A stretch of 56,683 bases of DNA from Saccharibacillus sp. O23 (GTDB lineage: Bacteria > Bacillota > Bacilli > Paenibacillales > Paenibacillaceae): assembly GCF_002205895.1 (NCBI RefSeq), contig NZ_NJDE01000032.1, forward strand, positions 1-56,683, read 5' to 3'. Shown piece by piece: positions 47,197 to 56,584 of the stretch (its first letter is position 1; each line of letters begins with the position of its first letter). Below the pieces are notes generated by a model. It worked only from the letters and a program-made list of their open reading frames with translations, did no database searches and was not told where the DNA came from. Both the position numbers and the translations under genes were made by a program.

Positions 47197-48051
47197 ATGC
47201 CATTAGTTTCGATGACAGACATGTTGAACAAAGCTCTCGAAGGAAAATACGCGGTGGGTCAATTCAACATCAACAACCTCGAGTGGACGCAAGCCATTCT
47301 CATGGCTGCCGAAGAAGAAAAATCTCCGGTAATCCTCGGTGTATCCGAAGGCGCTGCGCGTCACATGAGCGGTTTCTATACAGTCGTTAAAATGGTGGAA
47401 GGTCTGATTCACGACCTGAAAATCACGGTTCCGGTCGCGATTCACCTCGACCACGGTTCGAGCTTCGACAAATGTAAAGAAGCTCTGGACGCAGGCTTCA
47501 CTTCCGTCATGATCGACGGTTCGCACCACCCGATCGACGAAAACATCGAAATGACGAAAAAAGTCGTGGAATACGCGCACGCTAAAGGCGCTTCCGTAGA
47601 AGCCGAAGTCGGTACGGTCGGCGGACAAGAAGACGACGTTATCGGCGGCATTCAATACGCGGACCTGAACGAATGCGTACGCATCGTGAAAGAAACCGGC
47701 ATCGACACCCTGGCTCCGGCACTGGGTTCCGTACACGGTCCTTACCACGGCGAGCCTAACCTGGGCTTCAAAGAGATGGAAGAAATCCGCGACGCGGTTA
47801 ACCTTCCGCTCGTTCTGCACGGCGGTACGGGTATCCCGACTCATGACATTCAAAAGTCGATCTCCCTGGGTACGTCGAAAATCAACGTAAACACGGAAAA
47901 CCAAATCGCGTTCGCGAAAGTCGTTCGCGAAGTACTGGCTGCTAAGCCGGACGCTTACGATCCGCGTACGTTCATTCAACCGGGCCGCGAAGCAATCAAG
48001 CAAACGGTTATCGGCAAAATCAAAGAATTCGGTTCCAGCAACAAAGCCTAA
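47197..48051 (+). CDS. fbaA: fructose-bisphosphate aldolase, class II
   Basis: 284-aa zinc-dependent aldolase of glycolysis and gluconeogenesis. Catalytic Asp and zinc His lie in [12 protein letters not shown], a further zinc ligand Glu in [10 protein letters not shown] and His in VLHGGTGIP; the phosphate site is [20 protein letters not shown] sits 6 nt before ATG 47197, so the longer frame from 47149 is rejected. TATAAT at 47131-47136 gives a likely promoter. Codon use is the AT-leaning, A/T-ending style of highly expressed genes. Confidence 0.97.
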   Translation: MPLVSMTDMLNKALEGKYAVGQFNINNLEWTQAILMAAEEEKSPVILGVSEGAARHMSGFYTVVKMVEGLIHDLKITVPVAIHLDHGSSFDKCKEALDAGFTSVMIDGSHHPIDENIEMTKKVVEYAHAKGASVEAEVGTVGGQEDDVIGGIQYADLNECVRIVKETGIDTLAPALGSVHGPYHGEPNLGFKEMEEIRDAVNLPLVLHGGTGIPTHDIQKSISLGTSKINVNTENQIAFAKVVREVLAAKPDAYDPRTFIQPGREAIKQTVIGKIKEFGSSNKA

Positions 48052-48098
48052 GCTTTTCGCTAATTCTTGTTGCAAAATCCGAAGCACTCATTCATTAT

Positions 48099-48138
48099 GG
48101 AAAGGTCACCGTTTAATCGGTGTCTTTCCATTTTGTTT
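48099..48138 (+). terminator. fbaA terminator
   Basis: GGAAAGGTCACCG / CGGTGTCTTTCC stem with a 6-nt loop, followed by ATTTTGTTTT. Confidence 0.85.
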
Positions 48139-48165
48139 TAAATTCGACTTTGTTTTAAATTCGAC
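48132..48165 (+). repeat. 17-bp tandem duplication upstream of murA
   Basis: TTTGTTTTAAATTCGAC occurs twice without a spacer (48132-48148, 48149-48165), overlapping the T tract of the fbaA terminator. Each unit ends in TTCGAC, similar to the first six bases of a Spo0A box (TTCGACA). It may be a recent slippage event. Confidence 0.8.
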
Positions 48166-48224
48166 CACATTATCATCAGTCTTCTTTGAATGGCTGCACA
48201 TCAAGTAGGGGGACCTTTGAACTT

Positions 48225-49478
48225 ATGGAGAAATTAATGATCACCGGCGGACGTCCGCTCCAGGGAACGGTTACGATCAGCGGTGCGAAAAACAGTGCGA
48301 TCGCGCTTATTCCCGCAGCGCTGCTTGCGGATTCCGAAGTGATATTGGATAATCTCCCGCTGCTCAGCGATGTAGCGGTTTATGCCGAGATCCTGGAAGG
48401 GCTCGGTGCGCGCGTATCCTGGGAAGGCAGTCAAATGCGAATCGATCCCTCGAACGTGAAGTCGATTCCGATGCCTAACGGACCGGTCAAGAAACTGCGT
48501 GCTTCCTATTATATGATGGGAGCGCTGCTCGGCAAGTTCGGCGAAGCGCTTATCGGGCTTCCCGGGGGCTGCAACTTCGAACCTCGCCCGATCGATCAGC
48601 ATATCAAGGGCTTCGAAGCTCTGGGCGCGACCGCGGTGAACGAGCACGGCTCGATCCATCTGCATGCCGAACAACTTCGCGGAACGAAGATTTATCTGGA
48701 TGTCGCAAGCGTAGGCGCGACGATTAATATCATGCTGGCGGCCGCAAAAGCCAAAGGCTCCACCATCATCGAAAATGCGGCTAAAGAGCCTGAAATCATA
48801 GACGTTGCGACTCTGCTCAACTCCATGGGAGCGAGCATCAAAGGAGCCGGCACGGAGACCATTCGCATCGAAGGCGTACAGAAGCTGCACGGCTGCCGCC
48901 ATTCGATCATTCCCGATCGTATTCAAGCGGGAACGTACATGATTGCCGCTGCCGCGACGCGCGGCAACGTGCTGATCGACAGCGTCATTCCCAAACACTT
49001 GGAGGCGTTGACCGCCAAGCTTCAGGAAATGGGCGTAACCGTCGAGGAAATGGACGAAAGCATTCGCATCATCGGCGGCCCCGATTATCAGCACGTCGAT
49101 GTCAAAGCGCTGGTATATCCGGGCTTCCCGACGGATCTTCAATCTCCGATGACCAGCCTGCTGACGCAGGCGACCGGCGCCAGCGTGCTCAGCGATTTTG
49201 TGTACAGCAATCGCTTCAAGCACGTTCCGGAATTGGTTCGCATGGGCGCGAAGATCCGCGTCGAAGGCCGTTCGGCGGTGATCGAAGGCGGCAAGTTGAA
49301 TGCGGCCAAAGTTCAAGCTGCGGATTTGCGGGCCGGAGCGGCTCTTGTGATCGCCGGCCTGACCGTCGAAGGCGGCGTGACCGAAATCGAAGGCGTCGAG
49401 TATATCGATCGCGGTTACGACAACTTGGTTGCCAACCTTCGCAATCTGGGCGCCGACGTATGGCGTCAGACGATCTGA
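48225..49478 (+). CDS. murA: UDP-GlcNAc 1-carboxyvinyltransferase
   Basis: 417-aa enzyme of the first committed step of peptidoglycan synthesis, adding enolpyruvate from PEP to UDP-GlcNAc. The N-terminal [12 protein letters not shown] and the mobile loop with catalytic Cys116 in [16 protein letters not shown] (the fosfomycin target) are clear. By position between fbaA and rho it is the second Bacillus paralogue (murZ/murAB). Start ATG 48225 behind TAGGGGG; the frame from 48186 lacks support. Confidence 0.96.
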   Translation: MEKLMITGGRPLQGTVTISGAKNSAIALIPAALLADSEVILDNLPLLSDVAVYAEILEGLGARVSWEGSQMRIDPSNVKSIPMPNGPVKKLRASYYMMGALLGKFGEALIGLPGGCNFEPRPIDQHIKGFEALGATAVNEHGSIHLHAEQLRGTKIYLDVASVGATINIMLAAAKAKGSTIIENAAKEPEIIDVATLLNSMGASIKGAGTETIRIEGVQKLHGCRHSIIPDRIQAGTYMIAAAATRGNVLIDSVIPKHLEALTAKLQEMGVTVEEMDESIRIIGGPDYQHVDVKALVYPGFPTDLQSPMTSLLTQATGASVLSDFVYSNRFKHVPELVRMGAKIRVEGRSAVIEGGKLNAAKVQAADLRAGAALVIAGLTVEGGVTEIEGVEYIDRGYDNLVANLRNLGADVWRQTI

Positions 49479-49490
49479 TTTTTAAGCAGG

Positions 49491-49522
49491 CGCGGTCCTT
49501 CGGACCGCGTCCGCACTTTTTT
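49491..49522 (+). terminator. murA terminator
   Basis: CGCGGTCC / GGACCGCG perfect stem with a 3-nt loop, then GTCCGCACTTTTTT. The T run is 7 nt from the stem. Confidence 0.7.
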
Positions 49523-49710
49523 CGGAATTTCCGAATCATCTTTTCGACAATTGGGTAATGCTTATCGTAAATGGACGCTTTATTCTCCGTTTTTTTCATC
49601 CAGCCGTTTTTTTCTCCTATTCGTTCGGGAATTGCCCGAACCCTAACTCATGCGACAGCGCATACGACTCGTTCTCCCGATCGCGCGACCCATATAAGAA
49701 GCATCTCGTT

Positions 49711-49738
49711 TGCGGCCTGAATGCAAGCCGCATTTTTA
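49711..49738 (+). terminator. terminator-like hairpin in the rho leader
   Basis: TGCGGC / GCCGCA with a 10-nt loop and TTTTTAA, 140 nt before rho. rho genes are often autoregulated by termination in the leader, so this may be an attenuator. The rest of the 402-bp gap has a small GTTCGGG/CCCGAAC hairpin (49623-49641) and a TTGAAA (49774-49779) without a clear -10. Confidence 0.5.
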
Positions 49739-49880
49739 ACGTCAAGCGTAATGCGAGGCTCGCTGCGTCTGTCTTGAAACGTTTATATCCGACATCGCCA
49801 ATAATCGGTATTCGTGCGGCCGTTCCTGTAGAGGAGCCGACGAAGCCTTCCAATATAAAATTGAATAGGTGGTTACTTAC

Positions 49881-51257
49881 ATGGATTTGCAAATTTCCGA
49901 TCTGGAAGAAATGAAACTGACCGATCTGTATAAATTAGCGAAGAAATATCAGATTCCGTATTACGGTCAAATGAAAAAGAAAGAATTGATCTTCGCCATT
50001 CTTCGCGCCCAAGCCGAACAAAGCGGATTGATGTTCATGCAGGGCGTGCTCGAAGTACTCTCCGAAGGCTACGGATTTTTGCGTCCGATCAACTACCTGC
50101 CGAGCGCGGAAGACATTTATATTTCGGCTTCGCAAATTCGCAAGTTCGATCTGCGAAGCGGCGATCTGGTATCCGGAAAATGTCGCGCCCCGAAAGAGAA
50201 CGAACGTTACTTCGGATTGCTTCAAGTCAATGCCGTGAACGGCGAAGACCCGGCTACCGCGTCGGAACGTTTGCATTTTCCTGCGCTCACTCCGCTGTAC
50301 CCCGAGAAAAAGCTGTCGCTCGAGACCACGCAGAATCGTCTGTCGGCGCGGATCATGGATCTGCTCGCTCCGGTCGGACTCGGCCAGCGCGGTCTTATCG
50401 TCGCGCCTCCGAAAGCCGGCAAGACGCAGCTGCTCAAAGAAGTCGCCAACAGCATCTCGGAGAACAATCCGGAGATCGAATTATTCGTGCTCCTGATCGA
50501 CGAACGCCCGGAAGAAGTTACGGATATGCAGCGTTCCGTCAAAGGCGAAGTCGTCGCTTCGACTTTCGACGAGCTGCCCGAAAACCATATTAAAGTCGCC
50601 GAATTGGTGCTCGAACGCGCTCTTCGCATGGTCGAACACAAAAAAGACGTCGTGATCCTGCTGGATAGCATTACCCGTTTGGCGCGGGCGTATAACTTGG
50701 TTATTCCGCCGTCCGGCCGCACGCTCAGCGGCGGTATCGATCCGGCCGCGTTCCACCGTCCCAAGCGCTTCTTCGGTTCCGCGCGCAACGTCGAAGAAGG
50801 CGGCAGCTTGACGATTCTGGCGACGGCTTTGATTGACACGGGTTCGCGCATGGATGATATTATTTATGAAGAATTTAAAGGAACCGGAAACATGGAGCTG
50901 CATCTGGACCGCAAATTGGCGGAACGCCGGATCTTCCCGGCGATCGATATTCGCCGTTCGGGCACTCGCCGCGAAGAGATGCTGTTGTCCAAAGAAGAGC
51001 TGGATACCGTTTGGCATATCCGCAAGAACATGAACGATTCGTTCGACTTTATCGAAGGTTTCCTCAAGAAACTTCGCAACAGCAAAGACAACGCCGGATT
51101 TCTGGCTTCTTTCGATACGTCGGCCGATAATAATACCAAGGGCAGCGGCACCAAATCGACCGCGTCTTCTTCCAAAGGAAGCGGAGGTTCCTCTTCCGGT
51201 TCCGGCGTGACGAGACGCCCGACGCGGACGGCTTCCGCACCTGTCACGACCAACTAA
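49881..51257 (+). CDS. rho: transcription termination factor Rho
   Basis: 458-aa hexameric RNA helicase. N-terminal helical domain (1-50), RNA-binding cold-shock-like domain (about 55-125; [13 protein letters not shown]), then the ATPase with Walker [16 protein letters not shown] and Walker B region [17 protein letters not shown]. Start ATG 49881 with AGGTGG 8 nt upstream is preferred to the GTG at 49869. The last 45 or so residues form a Ser/Gly/Thr-rich tail absent from the compact B. subtilis protein. Confidence 0.96.
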   Translation: MDLQISDLEEMKLTDLYKLAKKYQIPYYGQMKKKELIFAILRAQAEQSGLMFMQGVLEVLSEGYGFLRPINYLPSAEDIYISASQIRKFDLRSGDLVSGKCRAPKENERYFGLLQVNAVNGEDPATASERLHFPALTPLYPEKKLSLETTQNRLSARIMDLLAPVGLGQRGLIVAPPKAGKTQLLKEVANSISENNPEIELFVLLIDERPEEVTDMQRSVKGEVVASTFDELPENHIKVAELVLERALRMVEHKKDVVILLDSITRLARAYNLVIPPSGRTLSGGIDPAAFHRPKRFFGSARNVEEGGSLTILATALIDTGSRMDDIIYEEFKGTGNMELHLDRKLAERRIFPAIDIRRSGTRREEMLLSKEELDTVWHIRKNMNDSFDFIEGFLKKLRNSKDNAGFLASFDTSADNNTKGSGTKSTASSSKGSGGSSSGSGVTRRPTRTASAPVTTN

Positions 51258-51307
51258 AATTCTGATCGGACCGCTATAAGCAAGCCCGCAAAAAGGAGAC
51301 CTTACCC

Positions 51308-52585
51308 ATGCATTTGGTTTACGCCGACGAGAACGGCAACGTATACGATCACCCCGAGTTGTTTGCTCTGGCGCGCAGCGCCGATATGATTATCGAGATT
51401 ATGGACGACGAACTGATTCCGCTGCCGGACGGCGCGACGCTGGTCGGGCTTCCGAGCACCAAGCCCGTCGCGCTCGACCCGGAGAGCGGAGAGATGGTCG
51501 CTCTCGAAGGGATGCAAGCCGTCGGCGCTCTGCTGCCGCAAGGCTTTACCCGTTTGGCGCTTCCCGGCTACGTGAAGACGGACAAAGAATACAAGCTGCC
51601 TCTGTTCGGCTATTCCGCCGTCGTCTGGAAAGACGGGGCATTCTTCGTTACGGCCGAGAAATGCGACGATCCGGAGAAATGGAATCCGGATAACTGCGAC
51701 CGCAAAGAAGTGAAACGCAAAGTGCACGACTTTACCGAGAAATATCCGGAAAACCGTCTGTACGAGCATTTGTCGAACTGCGCGCTCGGCTACGAATGCC
51801 TGACGTCGTCGAATACGTTCCTCGGCCGTTGGGAAGGCGGCGTGCCGGTATCTTATTCCTGCAATGCGGGCTGCTTCGGCTGCATTTCGGAACAACCGGA
51901 CGACAGCGGCTTTGTCGCTCCGCAGACCCGCATGAATTTCCGTCCGCGTACGGACGAGATCGTGCAGATCATGATGGAACATCTGACGACGCCGGAATCG
52001 ATCATCAGTTTCGGACAAGGCTGCGAAGGCGAGCCGTCCACGCAGGCCAAGATCATCATCGAAGCAATGCGCGAAGTTCGTTCGCGCACCGATATGGGCT
52101 ACATCAACATCAATACCAACGCCGGTCTGACCGACCATATCCGCGGCATCGTGGACGCCGGTCTCGATCTGATGCGCGTCAGCACGATCAGCGCGCTCGA
52201 CGATCATTACAACGCGTATTACAAGCCGCGCGCTTATACGCTGAAGAACGTTGAGAAATCGATGATCTATGCCGCGCAGCAGGGCGTCTATACCTCCATC
52301 AACTATCTGATCTTCCCGGGCGTCACCGACCGCGAAGAAGAGATCGAAGCCATGATCGAGTTCGCGCGCCGCACGGATCTGAAGCTGATCCAGATGCGCA
52401 ACCTGAACATCGACCCGGAAAGCTACATGGAGCTGATTCCTCCTGCCCGCGGCGAGCTGCTGGGCATGAAGCAGATGCTGGAGATCTTCCGCGAAGAACT
52501 GCCGAACGTCGTGATCGGCTCGTATACCCATGTACCTCCGGTAGACCAACGTCGGGCGAAACCTCGGGTAGGCGGGCTCGCTTGA
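51308..52585 (+). CDS. radical SAM protein, unknown function
   Basis: 425-aa protein with a radical SAM core from about residue 180. Cys185, Cys189 and Cys192 in SYSCNAGCFGC form the CX3CX2C cluster motif, and SFGQGCEGEPS resembles the GGE-like SAM-contact region. The N-terminal 175 residues are a separate domain with four more Cys (119, 130, 158, 164) that could bind a metal. It follows rho by 50 bp with ribosome site AAGGAG, likely co-transcribed. I do not recognise the substrate; the SAM fold itself is secure. Confidence 0.88.
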   Translation: MHLVYADENGNVYDHPELFALARSADMIIEIMDDELIPLPDGATLVGLPSTKPVALDPESGEMVALEGMQAVGALLPQGFTRLALPGYVKTDKEYKLPLFGYSAVVWKDGAFFVTAEKCDDPEKWNPDNCDRKEVKRKVHDFTEKYPENRLYEHLSNCALGYECLTSSNTFLGRWEGGVPVSYSCNAGCFGCISEQPDDSGFVAPQTRMNFRPRTDEIVQIMMEHLTTPESIISFGQGCEGEPSTQAKIIIEAMREVRSRTDMGYININTNAGLTDHIRGIVDAGLDLMRVSTISALDDHYNAYYKPRAYTLKNVEKSMIYAAQQGVYTSINYLIFPGVTDREEEIEAMIEFARRTDLKLIQMRNLNIDPESYMELIPPARGELLGMKQMLEIFREELPNVVIGSYTHVPPVDQRRAKPRVGGLA

Positions 52586-52690
52586 TTCTGATCGGCCGCT
52601 CCGCTCGTTTTGCTTCGCTGGATCGAGACAAGGCGTCTCGATCTTAGGCGAAGCAAAGCCGAAGTCGCTCTCGATCAGAATCAAGCTCGC
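52573..52690. repeat. long hairpin element 3
   Basis: Arms of about 57 nt around a 5-nt loop AAGGC. GATCGAGAC/GTCTCGATC is innermost, then TTTGCTTCGC/GCGAAGCAAA, then CTTGATTCTGATCG/CGATCAGAATCAAG outermost. The left arm includes the stop codon of the radical SAM gene. It may end that transcript without a U tract or be a mobile hairpin. Confidence 0.75.
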
Positions 52691-52728
52691 CGGGGGTTAG
52701 AATAGAATCCTATTCGTCTCTGTAAGCT

Positions 52729-52776
52729 GTGCCGTTCCGTTCCCTCCTCACAGAGAGGGGAACGGAAAGAACGGGG
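52729..52776. repeat. hairpin element 4
   Basis: CCGTTCCGTTCCCTC / GAGGGGAACGGAAAGAACGG pair around a loop of about 8 nt, between element 3 and element 5. The pairing is interrupted by one small bulge. Confidence 0.6.
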
Positions 52777-52880
52777 CGAGCCGGTTTCAAATCGAAGCGA
52801 CTTTTGGATTTCCCTTTACTCGGAGACTCTTTGTCTACGGGCAGGAAACCAAGCCGAGCGCAGATCGAAATCGGCTCGCG
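52777..52880. repeat. long hairpin element 5
   Basis: GCGAGCCGGTTTCAAATCG pairs with CGAAATCGGCTCGC through an imperfect 38-nt arm, with further pairs GGATTTCC/GGAAACC. The loop is about 27 nt. It ends 30 bp before the SRP RNA promoter. Confidence 0.6.
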
Positions 52881-52910
52881 CCGGGGCCGGCACAAACATT
52901 GCCGGCCTGT

Positions 52911-52939
52911 TTGCGTTTTCTCTTTCTATCCCGTATAAT
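52911..52939 (+). promoter_or_regulatory. SRP RNA promoter
   Basis: TTGCGT (52911-52916) and TATAAT (52934-52939), exactly 17 nt apart. Confidence 0.8.
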
Positions 52940-52945
52940 AAAGAG

Positions 52946-53216
52946 TGCCGTGCTAGATGGGGAGGTAGCGGTGCCCTGTAACTCGCAATCCGCTATAGCG
53001 AGGTTGAATTCCCGCTCGAGGTTTTGTTATGTAAGGTTTGGTCTTTACACATAATGTTGACGGTTTGGTCCTCCGCAATGAGCACCTGTGAACCTGGTCA
53101 GGTCCGGAAGGAAGCAGCCATAAGCAGACCCGCTTTTGTGCCGGAGGGTGGCCTGGCCCGAGTTGTTGTGTAAAGGTGCCGCTTGGATGACAATCTATCG
53201 AAGGCGGGTGCACGGT
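52946..53216 (+). ncRNA. ffs: signal recognition particle RNA (long Bacillus type)
   Basis: About 270 nt. The 5' Alu part GTGCTAGATGGGGAGGTAGCGGTGCCCTGTAACTCGC and the S-domain tetraloop region GTCAGGTCCGGAAGGAAGCAGCC with its bulge strand are clear, and the 3' end GGGTGCACGG closes the long helix. It is the large Bacillales form with an Alu domain. It is followed by dnaX, as in B. subtilis. Ends approximate. Confidence 0.95.
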
Positions 53217-53235
53217 TTTACTTTTTCAAACGACC

Positions 53236-53275
53236 AACATCTTTGCCGAGGGCAAAGGTGTTTTTCTTTTTTTTC
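53236..53275 (+). terminator. terminator after SRP RNA
   Basis: CATCTTTGCC / GGCAAAGGTG stem with a short loop, then TTTTTCTTTTTTTT. TATAAT at 53291-53296 just beyond may start dnaX transcription. Confidence 0.85.
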
Positions 53276-53331
53276 GGGCCGCAAATATAGTATAATTAAG
53301 GGAAGACGACAGTCCAAAAAAGGAGCCGCTG

Positions 53332-55071
53332 ATGGAACATATTGCGCTTTACCGGGCTTGGCGGCCTCAGTCGTTCCAAGACATGGTGGGACAACAGCAT
53401 ATTATCCGAACGCTGCAGAACGCGATCCGCGAACAGCGGGTATCCCATGCCTATTTGTTCAGCGGGCCGCGGGGAACGGGCAAGACGAGCGCCGCGAAGA
53501 TTCTGGCCAAAGCCGTCAACTGCGAAAAAGGACCCGCTCCGGAACCGTGCAACGAATGCGAGACGTGCAAACGCATCGCGGCCGGCGCGGTCATGGACGT
53601 GCTGGAGATCGACGCCGCCTCCAACCGGGGCGTGGAAGAAATCCGGGATCTGCGCGAAAAGATCAAATACGCTCCGACCGAAGTTCGGCGTAAAGTCTAT
53701 ATTATCGACGAAGTCCACATGTTGACGACGGAAGCGTTTAACGCTCTGCTCAAAACGCTGGAAGAACCGCCGGAGCATGCCATGTTCATCTTGGCCACGA
53801 CGGAGCCGCATAAGCTTCCGGCTACCATTATCTCGCGCTGCCAGCGTTTCGATTTCCGGCGCGTGTCGTTGGAAGAACAGACCGCAAGGCTTGCGGAGAT
53901 CTGCCGCGAAGAGAAGATCGAAGCCGAAGAGAATGCTTTGCAGTATATCGCCCGTTTATCGGACGGAGGGATGCGGGACGCGCTGAGCGTGCTCGATCAG
54001 ATCTCCGCTTTTACCGACGGCAAAGTCACGTACGAACAAGTCCTCGGCATGACCGGGGGAATCGCGTCCGAACAATTCTCCGCTCTGGCCGATTCGCTGA
54101 CCGCGAAAGACGCGGGCGGCGTGCTTCAGACCGTGGAGAGCTGGATGCAAGAAGGCAAGAGCGCGGACAAGTGCATGGAGAACCTTCTCTATTACTTCCG
54201 CGACCTGCTGATGATCAAAATGGTGCCCAATGCGGAGCATATGACCGAGCGAGTGCTCGATGCTTCGTCTTTTCATGCGGTCGCGGAGCGTTTTTCCAAA
54301 GAAAATCTGTTCCGTACGATCGATACGCTCAGCCGGTACCAGAACGAAATGAAATACGCGGCCAACCCGCAGATGCTGTTCGAAGTGGCGCTGCTGAATC
54401 TCGTGGGTCTCGACGAACGAGCCGAAGTTTCGCCGCAGACCGCTCACGCGTCCGCGCCGGCTGCCGATTCCCAAGCGGTTCGCAAGCTGGAGATCCGGAT
54501 CGCCGATCTGGAGAAGAAGCTGGAGCAGGCGATGCGCGCCGGCATAGCGGCTTCGGGCGGCGCGGGAGAACCGGGAGGCGGCCGTCCGGCCGCGCGTCCG
54601 AGCGCTCCCCGCGTTTCCCGAATGGCCAAGCTTCCGCCGCATATGGATCGTTATCTCGCGCATCGGGACGATTCGTCGTTCAAGGACATTCGCGGGAAGT
54701 GGAACCAGGTGCTTCAACGGGTAAAAGAAGAGAAGGTAACGGTACATGCCTGGTTTACCAACGGCGAGCCGGTATCGGCTTCGGACGACTCCGTGCTGGT
54801 CGCGTTCAAGAACGATATTCACCGGGAAACGATCGAGAAACCGGCTAACCGTCAGGTGGTGGAGCAGGTGCTCGCCCAAGTGCTCGGCGGAACATGGAAC
54901 TTGGTGACGATCATGCAAAAAGATTGGAACGAAGCGGCCGAGTCGGCCTCCGCGCCGGCGACGGAAGTGTTGGAGTTGGAACATGAAGAAGAGGAAGGCG
55001 GCAGCAAAGAACCCTGGGTAGACGAAGCCTTGAACCTGTTCGGGGAGAATCTGGTTGTCATTAAAGAATAA
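53332..55071 (+). CDS. dnaX: DNA polymerase III subunits gamma/tau
   Basis: 579-aa clamp-loader ATPase. Walker A is [13 protein letters not shown] (about 42-54), the zinc module has Cys in CNECETCKR, Walker B with DEVHML, and the SRC-type motif [11 protein letters not shown] linker with a coiled coil ([12 protein letters not shown]) and Gly/Ala/Pro stretch leads to the tau C-terminal part (about 430-579) that binds polymerase and helicase. Ribosome site AAAGGAG before ATG. Confidence 0.97.
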   Translation: MEHIALYRAWRPQSFQDMVGQQHIIRTLQNAIREQRVSHAYLFSGPRGTGKTSAAKILAKAVNCEKGPAPEPCNECETCKRIAAGAVMDVLEIDAASNRGVEEIRDLREKIKYAPTEVRRKVYIIDEVHMLTTEAFNALLKTLEEPPEHAMFILATTEPHKLPATIISRCQRFDFRRVSLEEQTARLAEICREEKIEAEENALQYIARLSDGGMRDALSVLDQISAFTDGKVTYEQVLGMTGGIASEQFSALADSLTAKDAGGVLQTVESWMQEGKSADKCMENLLYYFRDLLMIKMVPNAEHMTERVLDASSFHAVAERFSKENLFRTIDTLSRYQNEMKYAANPQMLFEVALLNLVGLDERAEVSPQTAHASAPAADSQAVRKLEIRIADLEKKLEQAMRAGIAASGGAGEPGGGRPAARPSAPRVSRMAKLPPHMDRYLAHRDDSSFKDIRGKWNQVLQRVKEEKVTVHAWFTNGEPVSASDDSVLVAFKNDIHRETIEKPANRQVVEQVLAQVLGGTWNLVTIMQKDWNEAAESASAPATEVLELEHEEEEGGSKEPWVDEALNLFGENLVVIKE

Positions 55072-55132
55072 ATGCTGCCCGGCGTGCCGCGCTGCGGAGA
55101 CTGCCGAGGCCCACTTCGAAGGAGAGATTACG

Positions 55133-55444
55133 ATGAACAACATGAACCAAATGATGAAGCAGGTCAAGAAAATGCAGGAGCAAATGATGAAGGCTCAAGA
55201 AGAGCTCGGTACGAAAAAAGTCGAAGGCACTTCCGGCGGCGGCGTAGTCAGCGTGGAAGTCAGCGGACATAAAAAAGTGACCGCGATCAACATCAAACCC
55301 GAAGCGGTAGATCCGGACGACGTGGAAATGCTGCAAGACCTCATCATGACGGCCGTCAACGACGCGCTGGGCAAAGCCGAAGAATTGGCGAACCAAGACA
55401 TGGGTAAATTCACGAACGGTATGAAGATCCCGGGTCTGTTCTAA
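55133..55444 (+). CDS. YbaB/EbfC nucleoid-associated protein (YaaK-like)
   Basis: 103-aa small DNA-binding protein of the YbaB/EbfC family. The Met/Gln-rich N-terminal helix ([17 protein letters not shown]), the [18 protein letters not shown] strand region and the C-terminal [17 protein letters not shown] are typical. Always found between dnaX and recR in Bacillales (yaaK in B. subtilis). AAGGAGAG precedes the ATG at 55133; the longer frame from 55055 overlaps dnaX and is rejected. Confidence 0.95.
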   Translation: MNNMNQMMKQVKKMQEQMMKAQEELGTKKVEGTSGGGVVSVEVSGHKKVTAINIKPEAVDPDDVEMLQDLIMTAVNDALGKAEELANQDMGKFTNGMKIPGLF

Positions 55445-55471
55445 ACTATTTACTAAAAGGGAAGTGTGGCC

Positions 55472-56068
55472 TTGTATTATCCGGAGCCGATTGCCAAACT
55501 GATCGACGCGTTCTCCCATCTGCCCGGAATCGGGCCGAAGACGGCTGCGAGACTGGCGTTTCATGTATTAAGCATGAAAGAAGACGACGTGATCGACTTC
55601 GCCAAGGCCCTCGTCAGCGTCAAACGCAATCTGCACTACTGTTCCGTCTGCGGCAATATCACGGATACCGATCCGTGCAGGATCTGTCAGGATAAATCTC
55701 GCGACGCTTCGGTGATCTGCGTGGTTCAAGATCCGAGAGACTTGGTCGCGATGGAACGGACCAGAGAGTTCGACGGATATTATCACGTGCTGCACGGCGC
55801 GATCTCTCCTATGGAGGGAATCGGGCCGGACGATATCCGTTTGAAAGAACTCTTGACCCGTTTGAGCGACGAACGCGTTCAGGAGTTGATCTTGGCGACG
55901 AATCCGAATATCGAGGGAGAGGCGACGGCGATGTATATTTCCCGCCTCGTTCGTCCGTTCGAGATCAAAGTAACGCGTATCGCGCACGGTCTGCCTGTAG
56001 GCGGAGATTTGGAATATGCGGACGAAGTAACGCTCTCCAAAGCATTGGAAGGGCGCAGAGAGCTGTAG
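55472..56068 (+). CDS. recR: recombination mediator RecR
   Basis: 198-aa DNA-clamp protein that works with RecO and RecF to load RecA. Helix-hairpin-helix [13 protein letters not shown] (about 16-28), zinc motif with four Cys ([16 protein letters not shown]), Toprim domain with [12 protein letters not shown], and the conserved end [14 protein letters not shown] at 55472 with AAGGGAAG 8 nt upstream matches the family start; GTG at 55466 is only 2-3 nt from that site. Co-transcribed with dnaX and the YaaK-like gene. Confidence 0.95.
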   Translation: MYYPEPIAKLIDAFSHLPGIGPKTAARLAFHVLSMKEDDVIDFAKALVSVKRNLHYCSVCGNITDTDPCRICQDKSRDASVICVVQDPRDLVAMERTREFDGYYHVLHGAISPMEGIGPDDIRLKELLTRLSDERVQELILATNPNIEGEATAMYISRLVRPFEIKVTRIAHGLPVGGDLEYADEVTLSKALEGRREL

Positions 56069-56103
56069 AGCATACGTTGGATCGCAAAAGCAATAGGAGC
56101 AAG

Positions 56104-56137
56104 AGGCGGCGCCGTGCTGAACGGGGCCGCCTTTTTT
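56104..56137 (+). terminator. recR terminator
   Basis: AGGCGGC / GCCGCCT stem with a GC-rich loop of about 15 nt, then TTTTTT. Confidence 0.85.
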
Positions 56138-56158
56138 ATAGGATTTTGTAAAATCCGG

Positions 56159-56187
56159 CTGACAGAAAAACGGTTTCATTGTATAAT
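56159..56187 (+). promoter_or_regulatory. rRNA promoter P1
   Basis: CTGACA (56159-56164) and TATAAT (56182-56187) with 17-nt spacing, about 395 nt before the 16S gene. Confidence 0.8.
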
Positions 56188-56264
56188 CCATTTATTGTAC
56201 CCGGAACGCGAGAAAGGCAGGATTATCGCTTTTTAAAAAGATGATTAAAAAGACGAAAATAATG

Positions 56265-56294
56265 TTGACTTGCTCGCTGTCTGTATGATACATT
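56265..56294 (+). promoter_or_regulatory. rRNA promoter P2
   Basis: TTGACT (56265-56270) and TACATT (56289-56294) at 18 nt, preceded by an A/T-rich stretch resembling an UP element (56232-56260). Confidence 0.55.
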
Positions 56295-56373
56295 ATTAAA
56301 CGTTGCTTCGAGAGAAGACAACAAACACCTTCAAACAGCGAGTTGCACTGAAAAAGAAATTAAAAAAAAGTGC

Positions 56374-56403
56374 TTGACGAACTGCTTGCGAGTGTGATAG
56401 GAT
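56374..56403 (+). promoter_or_regulatory. rRNA promoter P3
   Basis: TTGACG (56374-56379) and TAGGAT (56398-56403) at 18 nt, behind an A-rich tract (56351-56369) like an UP element. Downstream, CCTTGAAAACTGAACAG at about 56454-56470 is the pre-16S processing/boxA-type leader element. Confidence 0.65.
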
Positions 56404-56584
56404 ATAAAAGTCGCCGCTGAGACATCAACGACGACGAGAAATACACGGTTTGCTCCTTGAAAACTGAACAGTAAGTGAGTCGCGATGATGAAGATCATCG
56501 TGAGAATATAGAGAATGAAAATTCTCGCCACGTTTTAAACGAGCACATGGTGCTTTCTTGATAAGCCGACCTTCGGGTCGCAAC

